Source: Stereum hirsutum FP-91666 SS1
Taxonomy: Eukaryota; Basidiomycota; Agaricomycetes; Russulales; Stereaceae
Direction: 5' to 3'
Length of the DNA: 64,000 nucleotides
Assembly (NCBI RefSeq): GCF_000264905.1
Contig: NW_006763134.1
Coordinates: 1,187,712 to 1,251,711 of the forward strand
Shown here: piece after piece, positions 36,457 through 48,505 of the stretch
Position numbering within the stretch: position 1 is the first letter of the stretch
Layout of the letters: every line of letters starts with the position of its first letter
Program-made: the position numbers and the translations under genes
Notes under the pieces: model-generated
What the model saw: the letters and a program-made list of their open reading frames with translations, nothing else
Databases searched by the model: none
Told to the model about the DNA's origin: nothing

Positions 36457-37777
36457 ATGTCCATCACACCAAGTGCCGCATCTGTATCCTCCGTAAAGAC
36501 GGTATCGGTAGCTATAGTCGGCGTAGGCCTCGTCGGCAGCGAGTTCATCTCCCAACTCCTTTCCTTCCCCAAACCAAACCACTTCCGCATCGTCAGCATC
36601 TCCTCTTCCAAAATCAACGCCTTCGACCCATTCGGTTTCGACTTCAGCTCTCACTCCGATTGGCAATCGTACCTCACATCCTCACCCAGCCGTCTCAACA
36701 TCCACGAACTCATCCGCGAGCTCTCGAACCTTGTCCACCCGGGATCCGACGTTATACTCGTTGACAACACGTCCTCTGACGATGTGGCGGGGCTTTACCC
36801 TACTTTCCTGAGAGCGGGTATCAACGTTATTACGCCAAACAAGAAAGCGTTTTCTTCGGATTGGGATCTTTATGAGAAGATTCTGGCGGCTAGTTTGGAG
36901 AGTGGTTCGAGGTTCCTGAACGAATCGACAGTTGGTGCTGGATTACCCATCATCTCGACACTGAAGGATCTGGTCGCCACTGGTGACAAGGTGCGTTCAT
37001 GGTATATCATTCCTCAAGAGCACCCTGTACTAACGTACAACCTAAGGTTACCAAAATCGAGGGTGTGTTCTCGGGGACGATGAGCTACATCTTCAACAAC
37101 TTCTCTACCGGGGAGCCAGGCGGACCTAGCTTTTCGGATGTAGTAAGTGTGGCGCGCGAAAAGGGCTACACGGTGCGTCCTCTCAGGTTCTTCCTGCAGT
37201 CCTCTTTATACGCCAAATACTTAATTGTCAACTATAATCCCAGGAGCCTCACCCCGCAGATGACCTGAACGGTGCCGACGTTGCTCGCAAACTCACCATC
37301 CTCTCCCGCACTATTCCTGCTCTGCGCGCCGCCCTTCCCGAAGGCTACAAATCCGTCCAAACCACTTCTCTCATCCCCGCTGAACTCGAGGGCATCAAGA
37401 CCGGCGACGAGTTCCTTGCAAAACTTCCCGAGTTCGATGCTCGTTTCGATAAGATGAGGGCTGAAGCAGCGCAGGAGAAGCAGGTTCTGCGATATGTCGG
37501 CGTCATTGATGTGGCGTCAGGGTTGATCAAGGCTGACTTGGAGAAGTATGTGTTTCATATGCATTGTTCTTTTTCCACTTTCGGGTCGCCGCTAATGACT
37601 GTATCTACTAGATACCCCGTCACTCATCCGTTCGCCACATCCCTCGGCGGATCGGACAACATCGTTATGTTCCACACCGAGCGGTACGGTGCCAGGCCAC
37701 TGATCGTGCAAGGCGCTGGAGCAGGAGCTGCTGTGACTGCGATGGGTGTTATGAGTGATTTGCTCAAACTTGTGTAA
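36457..37777 (+). CDS. hom6: Homoserine dehydrogenase
   Basis: Exons 36457-36990, 37047-37172, 37244-37545 and 37612-37777 give 375 aa, the usual length for the fungal monofunctional enzyme. It reduces aspartate semialdehyde to homoserine with NAD(P)H, the branch point to threonine, isoleucine and methionine, in the cytosol. The Rossmann motif VGVGLVGSEF is near 21-30. NVITPNKKAFS and STVGAGLPIISTLKDL follow, then KIEGVFSGTMSYIFNNF. ADDLNGADVARKLTILSR holds the catalytic Asp and Lys (D219 and K223 in yeast Hom6). The start at 36457 has a good context (ACAACCATGTCC); a 60-codon in-frame extension from 36277 is possible. Confidence 0.95.
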
Positions 37778-38058
37778 AGGTATGGATGCACACGAATATA
37801 AGAAAGGAGAACGAATGTATCGCTATTGTAACTCCAATCTGTATAGATGAATTTAGGGGTCAAATAAGACGCGTTATTGCCAAGATGTGTACGAATCGAC
37901 GTGATGTGGCCTACAGTATAGTTCGTAGGGGTATGCTAATGGAACAGAGTCCAAACTAATAAGTAACACAGTAACGTACAACAAAACATGCAAACAGCTG
38001 TTCATGACTTGCAATAGTCTGGACAAGACCCTCGCAACTGTACGTGTTCCTTCACGCC

Positions 38059-40877
38059 TCACGAGCTTGGACCCGGGAGCTGACTACTCTTTACGATATA
38101 CACCTGCGCGGTCAAAATACCACAGCCCACAGACATCGCGATAGCTATGATCGGCAAATTAATCCGAGCGAAATCGAGCCTGTGCAGGCGTATGTATTTT
38201 CGTCGGAGGATGTCGCGCCACAAGAGACCGGCGAGCGAGGCGTTGAAAGTGGCGCTGAAAGCACCGTAGTTCACGCCGAGGGCAAGTGCGTATATCTGTA
38301 CGATTGGCCGAATTGAGGGTCAGAGAGAGGCTAGCCATGGAAGTTTGGAAGAGATACATACAGCGGCCTCCCGCATGCGGTCTGAGATGGTGTCGGGATA
38401 ATTTTCGAACCAGTTTTGAAGAACGCGGGACAGGAGAATACTTGCACCGATATTCGTTCCCGAGAACTAGAAATACGCAGCGAAATCAGTACCTACATCC
38501 TGACATACTTCAATGTCACCCAGTGCGGGCAAGAACTCACGTTACACATGCAGACTGAGACGAACCCCATGCCTCCTATCGCCCCAACTACTCCAGTTCT
38601 GGCGATCCACGCAGCCCAACCCTTAGCAAGAAGCGCCACCCAGCCTTTAGTGACGAGCCCTTGAACAAGGATGAACATACTGAAGGCGAAGGGTAGGAGC
38701 GCAAATGGAAGGTGGGTAAGGACGGCGCAGACAGTGGGAAACATGTTTTGTGCGTAACGTGTAGTCCTATTCCAGAGGACGTATGGCTTTGGAAAGTATA
38801 CCTTCCGGGCTCGACTCATTGCTGGAGGTGCAGGTGCGGAGGTGGCCTCTTTCGACGGTGGAATCGACGCTTTCGTGATGGTCGGTCCCGGCTGTATCTT
38901 CGACAACGATGCCCGCAGGAGTTGATCTGGCTGAGGAGTGATATGTCCTGAGCTTGAAGAACCTGGGGGCAGTGTATTCGGGTCGGTAGGAAGAGTTTTG
39001 AGGGATGGCATCTCGCTCGTCGGCGGCACATAAGGGTCGTTCTCTCCGTCAGAGTATAGGGACAGGGCATTGCTCTGTCCAGATGCTACGCTTTTTGACA
39101 TGGAGGGATGACGATGGTGGACGTCCGGTGGAAGGGAGAGGGGATCCGGCGTAGCAGATCGTGATGCCGGACAAGCTTTCTCTGCATCATCGTCCATGTT
39201 ATTCCTCTCCGCCTCGGTTTCGTGGGTTTTTACCTGTCTCGCTGCGATTTTTCGTCCAGACACAGATCGTTGGTGATCGCTTCTGTCCCCTAGTGTATCC
39301 ATCGTAATCGACTCTTTGTTCGTCTCCTCCGCATTTCGAGCGTCAGAAGACATCTCGTCTTCGCCCTTCATCCTTGCGTCCAAACGATCTTGGTCGTTTC
39401 TATGTCTCCAGTCGTAAACGACATCACGGCAGAGCATGACGAACGCTGCAGGGGTCGTGATCTCGGCAACCTTGACCTCCAGTCCAGCAGCATTGGTAGC
39501 CAAAATCGTGACAAGAGTGACCGTGATGAGCATACCGCCAAAGAGAGCACCAGGCTTGTCCAAGAATGGATTGATGATATCCTTCAGAGGTAGGGCGAGG
39601 CGTTCTTCGGCTTCAGCATCAAGCTCCATTTTGGGCTTGGGAGCGGGCTGCTGAACCCCAAGGCCTGGTCGTCTATCAGTGGAGGTAACTGGACGCGGGA
39701 GTGAGGGGCCGTGCACATCGGCGTCTAGAGGCTCGTCCTCGGGTAATGTGTGCATTTCGATCCTGAGGGGTATAAGATCCGTCGAGGGGAAGATGATGTA
39801 TAACAAAAATGGGAAAAGGACGATAACAGTGACGACTACTGGGACTATCATGTTTGCCGTGTATGTCCTTAAGCAGAGTATGGCGTTAGCTTCGTGCATG
39901 AATGAGGAAGGGCGGGATCACATACAGGAAGCGAATGTTGAAAGCGCCTGCCAGAACAAGGTTTGTGGGGTTCGAAGACACGAGTATCGCTGACGCTGTA
40001 GCGCAGAATCAGATTGTCAGAATCTGGAAGTGGATCCTATGTCCTTTCTTACATATATTTGCAATCGCGAACTGCGAATAGATCCAGGCTCGAGGATGCT
40101 TGATGTTCGCCGCTACACGGGTGAGGTATGCAAGGAACGCAGTTCCCGAGAGAATAATAGGATCCTGTATCCAGGAGGCGTAAACAGTATGTTCCGGTCG
40201 ACCATGCTTAGTATCCTAATATTACTCACATTGCCTATGAATGATCCCAAGAAGAAGAAGAACGTGTATAGAAAGAAATAGAGTCGATGTCCGACCTCGC
40301 CGCCTTTCTTGAGGACCCAGAACGCTGAGAAACGGATGAGACCCGTGGCGTCTAGCGAAATAGCCAGGTATGCGTTTAAACGAATGTAGGTGTCAGCATT
40401 CAACATATTGGACGTGTATCAGGGAGACCGACGAGGGTAATAAAAAATCCTAGGATATTCAAAGGCTCTATGCTGAACGTATGCTCGCTGGTTAGACATC
40501 TGTCTATAGAGAATCAAGATCACACCTAACTGGTTAGCACCAAGGATACCTTGACAAACTTCAGCTCGGCCTATAACTTGTATCGCAAGTAAGAATATCG
40601 CGCCGATGAGCGGGGCGGTAACGAAATTGATCGGGAAAATGAGTCTGTAAGGTTTGTGCTTGTCGTCTCGAGAGGTGGTTAAGCTCTCGGATTGTGGGGG
40701 AAGTATACCCAACTTTACCAGACATTTTCGCGTGAGTTTTACCACACCAGGGGACAGCGGGACTGGAATATTACCTTGCTTGCAAGGTCTCTCCCACCCC
40801 GGTAATTGTGGCTGAGCGACTTTTTCGCACACAAAGCCAAACAGTTTGCGTAAGCTTTTCTCACATCTCTGTGACAC
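38059..40877 (-). CDS. ArsB/NhaD/citrate-transporter superfamily membrane protein
   Basis: Minus-strand exons from the 3' end: 38059-38295, 38362-38466, 38541-39867, 39926-39995, 40053-40164, 40230-40373 (or -40351), 40433 (or 40429)-40467, then an N-terminal exon ending at 40526. Many hydrophobic helices and family signatures are seen: INFVTAPLIGAIFLLAIQV, AISLDATGLIRFSAFWVLKK, SFIGNDPIILSGTAFLAYLT, SSNPTNLVLAGAFNI, and near the end CNFSGTNIGASILLSRVL. A 200-residue hydrophilic loop rich in Ser, Thr and acidic residues splits the two halves, as in fungal members. The substrate (arsenite, citrate or other anion) cannot be told. The start codon was not found; 40877 is only the edge of the open frame. 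One splice site is odd (see findings). Confidence 0.75.
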
Positions 40878-42035
40878 CCCTCACTCAATGCAATCGCGCA
40901 CTTGATTACCATCATCAGGACGGAGCAATTTCTATTTGCCCTGGCTATACAGTTTTTGTACATGCCCAGCATGTTTCGCGAAAGTATGCTCGATATCTGC
41001 GCAGCGCGCTCAGGCCTGAAGGGCTATCGACGCCACAATGAATCAGGCCGATGCTTCTCCTGAGGCCTACGTACGCTTCGAGGCCTTTCGAGGCGCTGCT
41101 GCGGTCAGCGAAGCAAGAAACCTGACATCAGTGGCCATCGGAACGTGGATGTATTGTGTAGATTTAAAGGCTGCCTCTAATACGAGTTGAATACGAGTTT
41201 GCGAGCCAAGAAGAACTATCTGTGGCGCGACTCTTGCGTGACCATCCAGAAGTAATTTCCGGCCCTGAATACTCTGCAGTATCGCTAACAAAGTTGCTAC
41301 TGCAAATAAAGTGCACATAAATATTGAGCATTGGTAGATATGCCATTGTCAGAAGAGGTCTCTCAAGCAAGGTCAGTGCCGCAGCATGTGGAGCTTCCCT
41401 AGTTAAGAGGAAATACGACAAAAGCGTCTGTCCCGCCGCCGGGAATGAGCGATTCTTCGCGGGGAAACACGTGTGGCGCAAGAACTCACTGGCCAACAGA
41501 AATACGATAAGGGAGGCGATGCTCTTGAACGACGCCACGTCTGAATCCGCCGAGTTTCTGCTCGTTGGGCATGCCATTGCGGCGGGAGCAGGCTCTTTTG
41601 GGGCTCTTGGTTGTCGAAGGTAAGGCGAAAGGTAGGTCCCCGATTAGCTCTGACACTCGTTCCCCACGATGCGAATACTAATAGACATTTATAAATCTCT
41701 AGCAAGCGCTCAGCTGGTAGTCTCCCACAGTCAGACCTATAGGACGGGAAGTCAGTTATCAGCTGGAGCACGCGCCTAAGTGTTGCGCTCGATGCCCTTC
41801 GGAACTTACGACACAGCTGTCAGGTTGACGCTGGAATATCTCCACTGGAGAGTCGTATACATATATTCAGAATCGCGTGGTGCGTGGACGAAGCCATCCA
41901 CCGACTCGGACGAAGCGGTGTTTCTGCGGGTGTCCCTTGGACGTCGACTATGGAGTTCGCGCTGACCATCAATTCTCCAGCCATATAACTTCTCACTGCA
42001 TCTACATACTAACTTCCACCATACCTCGGGTTTAA
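40878..42035. other. Region without a supported gene
   Basis: Should include the 5' end of the minus-strand transporter and the promoter of the next plus-strand gene. A short frame from 41038 (MNQADASPEAYVRFEAFRG, about 50 codons) and a hydrophobic minus-strand frame near 41164-41577 are open, but neither has a family match or a confirmed splice partner. Confidence 0.35.
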
Positions 42036-43888
42036 ATGTCCGCCCAGACTTTCGACGCTGTGTTCGAAGTTGTTTGCGCCTGGCCACTCAGTGGTCAGTA
42101 TGGCGTCGGCTCTCGCCTATTATATTACGCCCTCGTATTCATGTGCATCGTCGGAGTGAGAAAGGCATGGATGAGGGACGTGAGTATGGCAGCAGCGTTG
42201 ATACTCCCTGCGGTAGCCGCCGTGCATGCTATCGTCGTCACGGCCTATTCGACACACGCCCATGGTATGCAATCTTTCTGGTCTTTTCTTTTTCCAGTTT
42301 TACCTGACGGTTTTAAACAGGTGCCATCGACTTGGATTTATTCGGAGTCTTCCAGTTTGTCTCCATCGCAGTCCTGGCCGCTCCAGTCACACTTCGTTAT
42401 TCACGAACGTACTGGCTCACCCCAGGCCGCAATTTAGTATTCTTGTGGACGATCTTGCAGCTCGCAGGTAATCATACTGTTTCTTGAACGCCTTCATCAG
42501 CTAATTTCCTTTTTGATTCTAGGCTTGTTGAGTCTCGCGGTCGGTTTTGATCGTGCGAATCCAGTTCCATGCCTTAACCAATACGAAAATAATAGCCCTT
42601 TCAACGATACCATCTCCGACAATCAAGACAGCGACATCTGCCACCAAGGATGCTTCGGTCTGAAGACTGGCATCCGTCAGGACCCACAAAATCCAAGTCA
42701 ATATGTTCTCAATATGCATCGTGGCATCACTATCAACACCGGGCTTGGTCTCAGCGTAGGATGTTGCGTCCCCGCCGTCCTCTCAATGGCATCCATCTGG
42801 CTCAAGCTTGTCCGGGAAAAACTGGCCGGACTTGCTACGTATCTTCCGAACTGGAATAGTGACAACTCCGTATCGCAGTCCAACATGGCAGCTGCCTCGA
42901 CCGACGAGATACGGCGGAATGAACATATAACTCCTGAGGAGAAGGAAAGACACGAGGATAAGAAGAGGGACGATGTTATCCGCCAAGGATTAGGGCTGGT
43001 TGAGCGTGTTGTGTTTTCTGCAGTCATCGTGGCGATTGTCATTCTCGGTGAAAGAAACTTCTGGAGTGTAGAGATGAGGGCTGGTGTCGAGCCTATGTCG
43101 TCGGTCGGTGAGTTCATTGACATCATCACTATGTTCACTTTCTTCTGCTGTGTACTCACAACGTATTTCTCAGGTCAATGGGCTCCCATTCTAGGAGCTG
43201 TCATTGGCGCTCTGGGCTCCTGGTATACATCAAGTTCGGACTCGAGCACGGCGACGTTACCAGTCCATCAGCCTCACGATTCTATTGGCAAGTCGACCTG
43301 GGAGCATATTGAACACTTCGCCGGAGAAGTATCACAGACGTCTACCTTTGCCATGGACGAATTGCTCCACCCGGAACCCGCACATCGTCTACACCGCCAT
43401 TCATCCTCATCCAGCCATCCCTTGGCGTCTGAAGCTACTGAAGTACACAGTCACCGAACCAGAGTCAACAATGCTGTCCACCGTCTTGGCATTTGGCTGA
43501 CGCCAGCGCTTGATCGGCTCGCCGACGATATAGAAAAGACCCCAGGTAGCGACCGGTATCGAGAATATCCTCATACACCTGGAGAAGAGTTCAAAAATCC
43601 TCACCTTTCGGAGCATGACAGGTTGCATCGGATGAGCGTGCAGAGTTTCGCTGCGAGGTCTTCGCCACCGGAAACCCTCGGGCTTGGAGAGCCAGGCCCA
43701 TCGAGACACCGTGCTCCCCTCTAACACCTACTGGTGACTATCTGACAGTCCCTTTGCAACACCAGCGCTCTCCCCCTCACCGTCACTTGTCATTACCGCC
43801 AGATGGCGATGATACGAGTCCACCCGCCGAATCAGTGTCCCCGGTGAAGATCGTGGTCACTACTCCGGACGTTGAAGATCTAGCATGA
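42036..43888 (+). CDS. Multi-pass membrane protein, unrecognised
   Basis: Exons 42036-42264, 42321-42467, 42523-43710 and 43749-43888 give 567 aa. Six or seven hydrophobic segments are visible, including LLYYALVFMCIVGV, AALILPAVAAVHAIVVTAY, FVSIAVLAAPVTL, VFLWTILQLAGLLSLAVGF, VVFSAVIVAIVILGE and IDIITMFTFFCCVLTTYFSG. A Cys-bearing extracellular-type loop (CLNQYEN to CHQGCFG) follows helix four. The tail of about 200 residues is Ser/His/Pro-rich and probably cytoplasmic. I do not recognise the family. Without the last 38-nt intron (43711-43748, with a CTAAC branch site) the frame would stop at 43724. Removing it adds about 46 codons ending PVKIVVTTPDVEDLA. Confidence 0.75.
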
Positions 43889-44205
43889 GTGGTTCTGATT
43901 CCTTGTCTGCTTATTTGCTGTGAGCTGTAAGTTCTCTGCCTTCATTATCTCTTGTATGGTCACGGTGTTGGACCTTTGCCGTCTTATTCGACACTGCTTT
44001 CTTAGTTTTTTTTTGTCTTTGTGTTCTCTAGCATAATTCCGTACCGTACAACCGTCATACCCTGCTTATACTGTCTCGTTATCTGTACCAAGTTATCGCC
44101 ATCCGGTCATCTGTTGTCTGCTTCATCATACTTACTCGCACTTTTTTCGCTCATCTCGGATACCTCAGCTGCGGTCCATATCCATCTTGTAAGTCTATAT
44201 ATCAC

Positions 44206-44297
44206 CGTCGTACAATAGCATCTCTTCAGTCCCTCTACTGTAATCCGTTAGTGATCCATGTACGGACACTGATAAATTTAAAGACCCTACTGAAAGG
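44206..44297 (+). repeat. Direct repeat, copy 1
   Basis: Shares CGTCGTA, TAGCATCTCTTCAGTCCC, TACTGTAAT, CGTTAGT and CGGACACTGATAAA, in order, with 44394-44480. This copy has a few extra bases near its end (GATAAATTTAAAGACCCT). Confidence 0.8.
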
Positions 44298-44393
44298 CTC
44301 GCCTTTTTTGCACAAATAAGAACTCGTAATGTATCGTGTTACGACAGTTGCCTTATCCTCACAAAGGTTAGAACGAGATGTACTCCTTCCAGT

Positions 44394-44480
44394 CGTCGTA
44401 TGATAGCATCTCTTCAGTCCCTATACTGTAATTCGTTAGTAATTCATGCACGGACACTGATAAAGACCCTGCTGGATGGC
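44394..44480 (+). repeat. Direct repeat, copy 2
   Basis: Second, slightly shorter copy of 44206-44297, offset by 187 bp and differing at scattered bases. It looks like an old local duplication or part of a dispersed element. Confidence 0.8.
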
Positions 44481-45033
44481 ACGAACAGGTCAGTATAAGT
44501 AAACCCTCAGGTGAAATGTCAGGTTCCTGCTTCGAGACCTCGTCAGTCTCAAAGTGTCGCCATAGGTCTCACATAGTTCACCTCTGAAATCCAGTCGACG
44601 TTGATCAATATTTGACAATATGTTGCGATTGACTGGAGGTTCTTCCCGCTTCAACTGGAATTACACTCCAACCAAGGCACATATGTCCTCAATCAAGATG
44701 AGAAAGTGTATTACCAGGCGCGGAATACATAAATTGATGTATTGCACACAACTCGCACCCCCCATGTCGCATGTCTCTCCAAAGAGACCCGGACGGCAGA
44801 GCTTGTCGTCCATGATTGTGAACGATCACAGAAACGTATTTCAGGTCCCAAAGTATTATACACCCTGGCCAAACAGCTGTAGAATTGGCGACATTAAGAT
44901 TGTGTTGTGAGCTGTCATTTCGTGATGTTGGTAGACGCCTCCTTGATACGATACTCCCAGTACCTAGAAGACAGAAAAAGGCCAACAACAACATGATCAG
45001 TACCAGCTAGCCAAGTGCACCGAGAGCATGGAC

Positions 45034-46280
45034 TTACTTCTTCCGAATCTTGTCGTGTTCATTCGCAAGAGACTTCCAAAGCTATCAAAAACAAGACGGT
45101 TAGAGTACGAACGATCTATAGAAACCCCACGAAGACGTACCTCCACCGACTTCGACAATCCACCAGCGCCCTCCGCCTCGTAAGCATCTGCGAGGAACTC
45201 AATGGCGGCCGGACATGGAAGTTGTGCTCCTTTCGAAGGCAAAGGGTTCTCCAGGTCAACCACATCGTCGTCGTTCGAGGGTGGTGAAGCAGAGGTGTAG
45301 GGTTCAACGAAGGATATCAAGGTCGGGTATGGGACGTGTGCGTGGCCTAGGACGCCACGGAGGTAATTCCACGCCGACATGTTGTTAGGTGCAAGAGCGA
45401 TCTTCTGTTTCGTATAGCTGCTCACATCCAACCCCAGTCAGATCGCCGGGCCCTAAACGATATTCCCAAGCAAACGTAGAAACAACTCACACAAGTTCCC
45501 TCTTGACCACATCCTCATCTACACCTCCCTCCTTCGCCTTCCTCTCAAACACCACAAAAAACCGATGATGCCACGCCGAATTATTCCTCACATCCTCCTC
45601 CACCAGCCTCTCCAAAAACGGCACCTCACTCTCCCACATCTCCTCCCTATCGAAATGACTCAACAACCACTGCCTATAACTCCACGTATGATAGTTCTTC
45701 GCGTCGATCCCTAGGATGGTCTCGATGAAGGGGAGCTCAGGCGTGGGGTCGTTGAGGGCGGTGACAAGCAGTCTACGATGGTGCCATACTTGATAGGTCT
45801 TGAGGTAGGCTCTGGTGAGGTCGTTAGTAAGTTCGAGTTCCGGTCCGAGAGGGGTTTGGAGGTGGATGAGGGTTTGGTAGCGGTATGTCCTGTCGAGGTC
45901 ACGGAACGCAACTCAGGCGCATAATTCATGATAAGTGAGAAAGTCAAATGAATGCGTACCATGCAGAGTAGTGTGCTGGGTTCATGCGAATGATCTGTTC
46001 CGTGAGATCCAGTACCCGGGGGCTCATCTCCCCAGTTTTCAATATCCCTCGAAAGTAATCAGTGGCATCCTTGTCTAGAGACGTCGCACGAGACCAACAA
46101 CAGATATAAGACGTTATATGAGCAAGTCAAGTCTACTCGAGCAGCGCACGACGCACATTCGTTGCTGTAGAATATGGGCGCCAGAGGAGTGATGTTCTCG
46201 TACTGTGCTATGGGTGTAACGTCCTCCCATTCCGGACGCTCGCAGAACAATGTGGGACCTTCAACGTCAACAGCGGGCAT
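45034..46280 (-). CDS. RAM2: Protein farnesyltransferase/geranylgeranyltransferase-I alpha subunit
   Basis: Minus-strand exons are 46280-46157, 46074-45960, 45889-45491, 45417-45141 and 45081-45034, giving 320 aa. It shows the repeated prenyltransferase-alpha (PPTA) helices: NEYKDATDYFRGILKTGE, RMNPAHYSAWTYRYQTLI, RAYLKTYQVWHHRRLLV, DAKNYHTWSYRQWLL, NNSAWHHRFFVV and LAPNNMSAWNYLRG. This subunit pairs with separate beta subunits to attach farnesyl or geranylgeranyl to CaaX proteins such as Ras and Rho. Length fits fungal Ram2. The start is the ATG in MPAVDVEGPTLF, ahead of the conserved DVTPI block. Confidence 0.95.
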
Positions 46281-46692
46281 CACTTCAGAGTCTCAGGATG
46301 GTGTTCAGTGGATCTAGCAAGAGGTCTGTTGTTGGGTTGGGAGAGCGAAACAGACGGGTGATTGCATTTAGGGTTGAACGCCACACGATGTTATTGTTCT
46401 GCTCAAAGACGTATTACTGATCGGGTACCCCGATCGCGCGGTCTATATTAGGTGCCCAAAGGTCCTCGATATATTCTGGGTTACAAGCCACACGACGGGT
46501 ATACAACCTGCCGGACCAGACCATGATTTGAAGATATGTTACTGAGAGGTTAGGTGTGATCAAACGAGCCAGGAGAGTAGGTAAAGTACAGAAAACAGAA
46601 GCCGTAACCGACCACAAGAAAGAGTAAGCATGGATGCAAAAATATCGCTCAAACTACTGGAAATGATGACGAGTCCATATAAGACTAAGAAA
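46281..46692. other. Intergenic region
   Basis: Contains the 5' flank of the prenyltransferase gene and the 3' flank of the Yra1/ALY gene. Nothing else is recognised. Confidence 0.4.
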
Positions 46693-48505
46693 TTAAGCGG
46701 CAGTGGCAGCAGCGGGTGCCGCGGTACCATTGCTAGCGGTGTAGTCCTAGAAGAAAGGTGAAATCAGCCTAGGGCGTTCAAGGTGAAGGACGAGTCACGG
46801 GCTAACCTCCATCTCGGCATCGAGGTCGGCGACACTCTTGGGGGTACGCTCACCCTTGGGGCGGCCTCCCCTTCCTCCGCCACGGCGACCACCACGGCCT
46901 CCAGCAGGACGCCTGAAAGAATAACGGGAAATAAGGAGGATCAGACTTGCTTCGCGAACGGCACAGGAGGTTTGACCGACCTGCCGGGAGCAGCGACGAC
47001 AGGAGCGACAGCCTTGGGGGCGGGTGCCACACGGGAAGCGAGGGACGGTACGGGGGGAAGGCGGGAGGGGTCGACAACGACTTCGATCTTCATGGGACGT
47101 TCTGTACATGTCGGGTGATGCACGGAGTAATGGAGCGAGGTGGGATAAGGAAAGAAGCAGATTTGTTTGGTCAGTCGGGCGTTCAGGTTAGGGCGATGCA
47201 AGAGTCAAACGGAGGAATTTGAAGACGAGAAGCGCGAGCAGCAGTTGAGGCGAGCTGAAAACTAAAATGCCCTCCACCAAGACTCATCCATACAAGAGCT
47301 CCAAGTCGAGGGCGTCCGTTGCTGTTCAGCCTCGTTCTACCCGAATTCCTCCGAGAACAGTCATGTTGGGCCCCCCGCAATCAGATGCAGCACGTCCTCC
47401 AAGCGACTCCAAGAGACGGTTCCAAGCGGACCGAACTAGAAGGGCGTTGTCGGTGCCTACAACTTCTCTCCACTCTCGTCTACAAACGCCAAACCCCTTC
47501 CCCATCCGAGAATCCACCCTAAAATCCGCAAAGAAACCATGCTCGGCTCGACCTGCCTGTCGGCTGGGAACCCCTGCAAGGCCTCTCCTGTCCTCCGCCG
47601 GGTAGCCAGGGAAAAGCACACGAGGTTGATCAGACCACGGCGCCTGAGGCATACCATATCGGGGATTGAAGGACAGGGCTACATCTCCACGCAAAATCGA
47701 ATCGAAACGATAGGATACGCTAGGAAGGATATTCAGGTCTTCAGCGAAACACCCCGGTCGAATGATCCGGGAGTGACCTCGTCCGTCATGAAGGAAATCC
47801 AAGCGAATATGGCCCAACGATGATGATGACCGGATTGTCCCGAGGAGACAGCAACGGAACCCTCCGAGCGCAGGACGAATCAAGATGAAGGGCATGATGG
47901 TCGCAGCTGAAGCAACGCGAACGCTGGAAGAGAAATGTCTGAAAGAGGTAAAGCGGCCAATACTAACTGCCATCGATGAGCCGATTGTTGTAAGTCTGGT
48001 ATGCTTTTGTGCCATCACCGCGCTTCTGGAAGTGCACCGAGGCGACACCCTTGGAACGACCGGCGGCGTCATAATGAAGAGTAACGTCACGAAGGGGGCC
48101 GACGGTGGAGTGGAATAGGTCCTGTAAAGCCCGCCAGTGATTTAAATGAGTATGGGTGCACCGAAGGGGAGAGAATAATATTGGACAAACCTTGACTTGT
48201 GCCTCGTTCACATCCGGGGGAAGATTGGAGACGATGATTTTGTCGGCAGCGGGTTGGGTGGCGGCGGCGGAGGGGACGACGACTGGCGTTGTCTTGACGG
48301 CGGCGACGCGAGCGCGGGCGACCGGAGATGGAACTGGGGCAGTCCCAACGATTTGCGAGCGGGGATTGCGGCGAGCCGAGGTACGACGACCACCCCTGCC
48401 GGTGCGGTTGGTGGCGACGATCTTTGTTCACCGATGATAAGGGTGTCGTCCTCAACAAGGGCGAAATTCATGTTAAATACGCACCTCATCAAGGGACTTG
48501 TCCAT
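46693..48505 (-). CDS. YRA1: mRNA export adaptor Yra1/ALYREF
   Basis: Minus-strand exons are 48505-48485, 48421-48191, 48121-47968, 47101-46951, 46912-46807 and 46746-46693, giving 238 aa. The N-terminus MDKSLDEIV is the conserved UAP56/Sub2-binding motif. An Arg-rich stretch follows, then an RRM (DKIIVSNLPPDVNEAQVKDL, SKGVASVHF, RPMKIEVVVD). An Ala/Pro linker and an RGG box (GGRGGRRGGGRGGRPKGERT) come next, and a short Ala-rich end. It loads export factors onto spliced mRNA in the nucleus. Two features stand out: the third intron (47102-47967) is 866 nt, and the fourth (46913-46950) is a 38-nt GC-AG intron. The gene is head-to-head with the Rpc31 gene. Confidence 0.93.

Larger units (their letters stand above)
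43889..45033. other. Convergent intergenic region with a direct repeat
   Basis: Lies between the membrane protein (+) and the prenyltransferase subunit (-). A diverged 90-bp direct repeat is present. No gene is supported. Confidence 0.5.

Noticed and set aside
41164..41577. Hydrophobic minus-strand frame (SIASLIVFLLASEFLRH)
   Set aside because: Could be part of a membrane-protein gene, but no consistent exons on either side were found.
47267..47605. Plus-strand frame MPSTKTHPYKSSKSRAS inside the long Yra1 intron
   Set aside because: No family features were seen, and a basic, Ser-rich composition is common in random fungal frames. It could be checked with RNA-seq.
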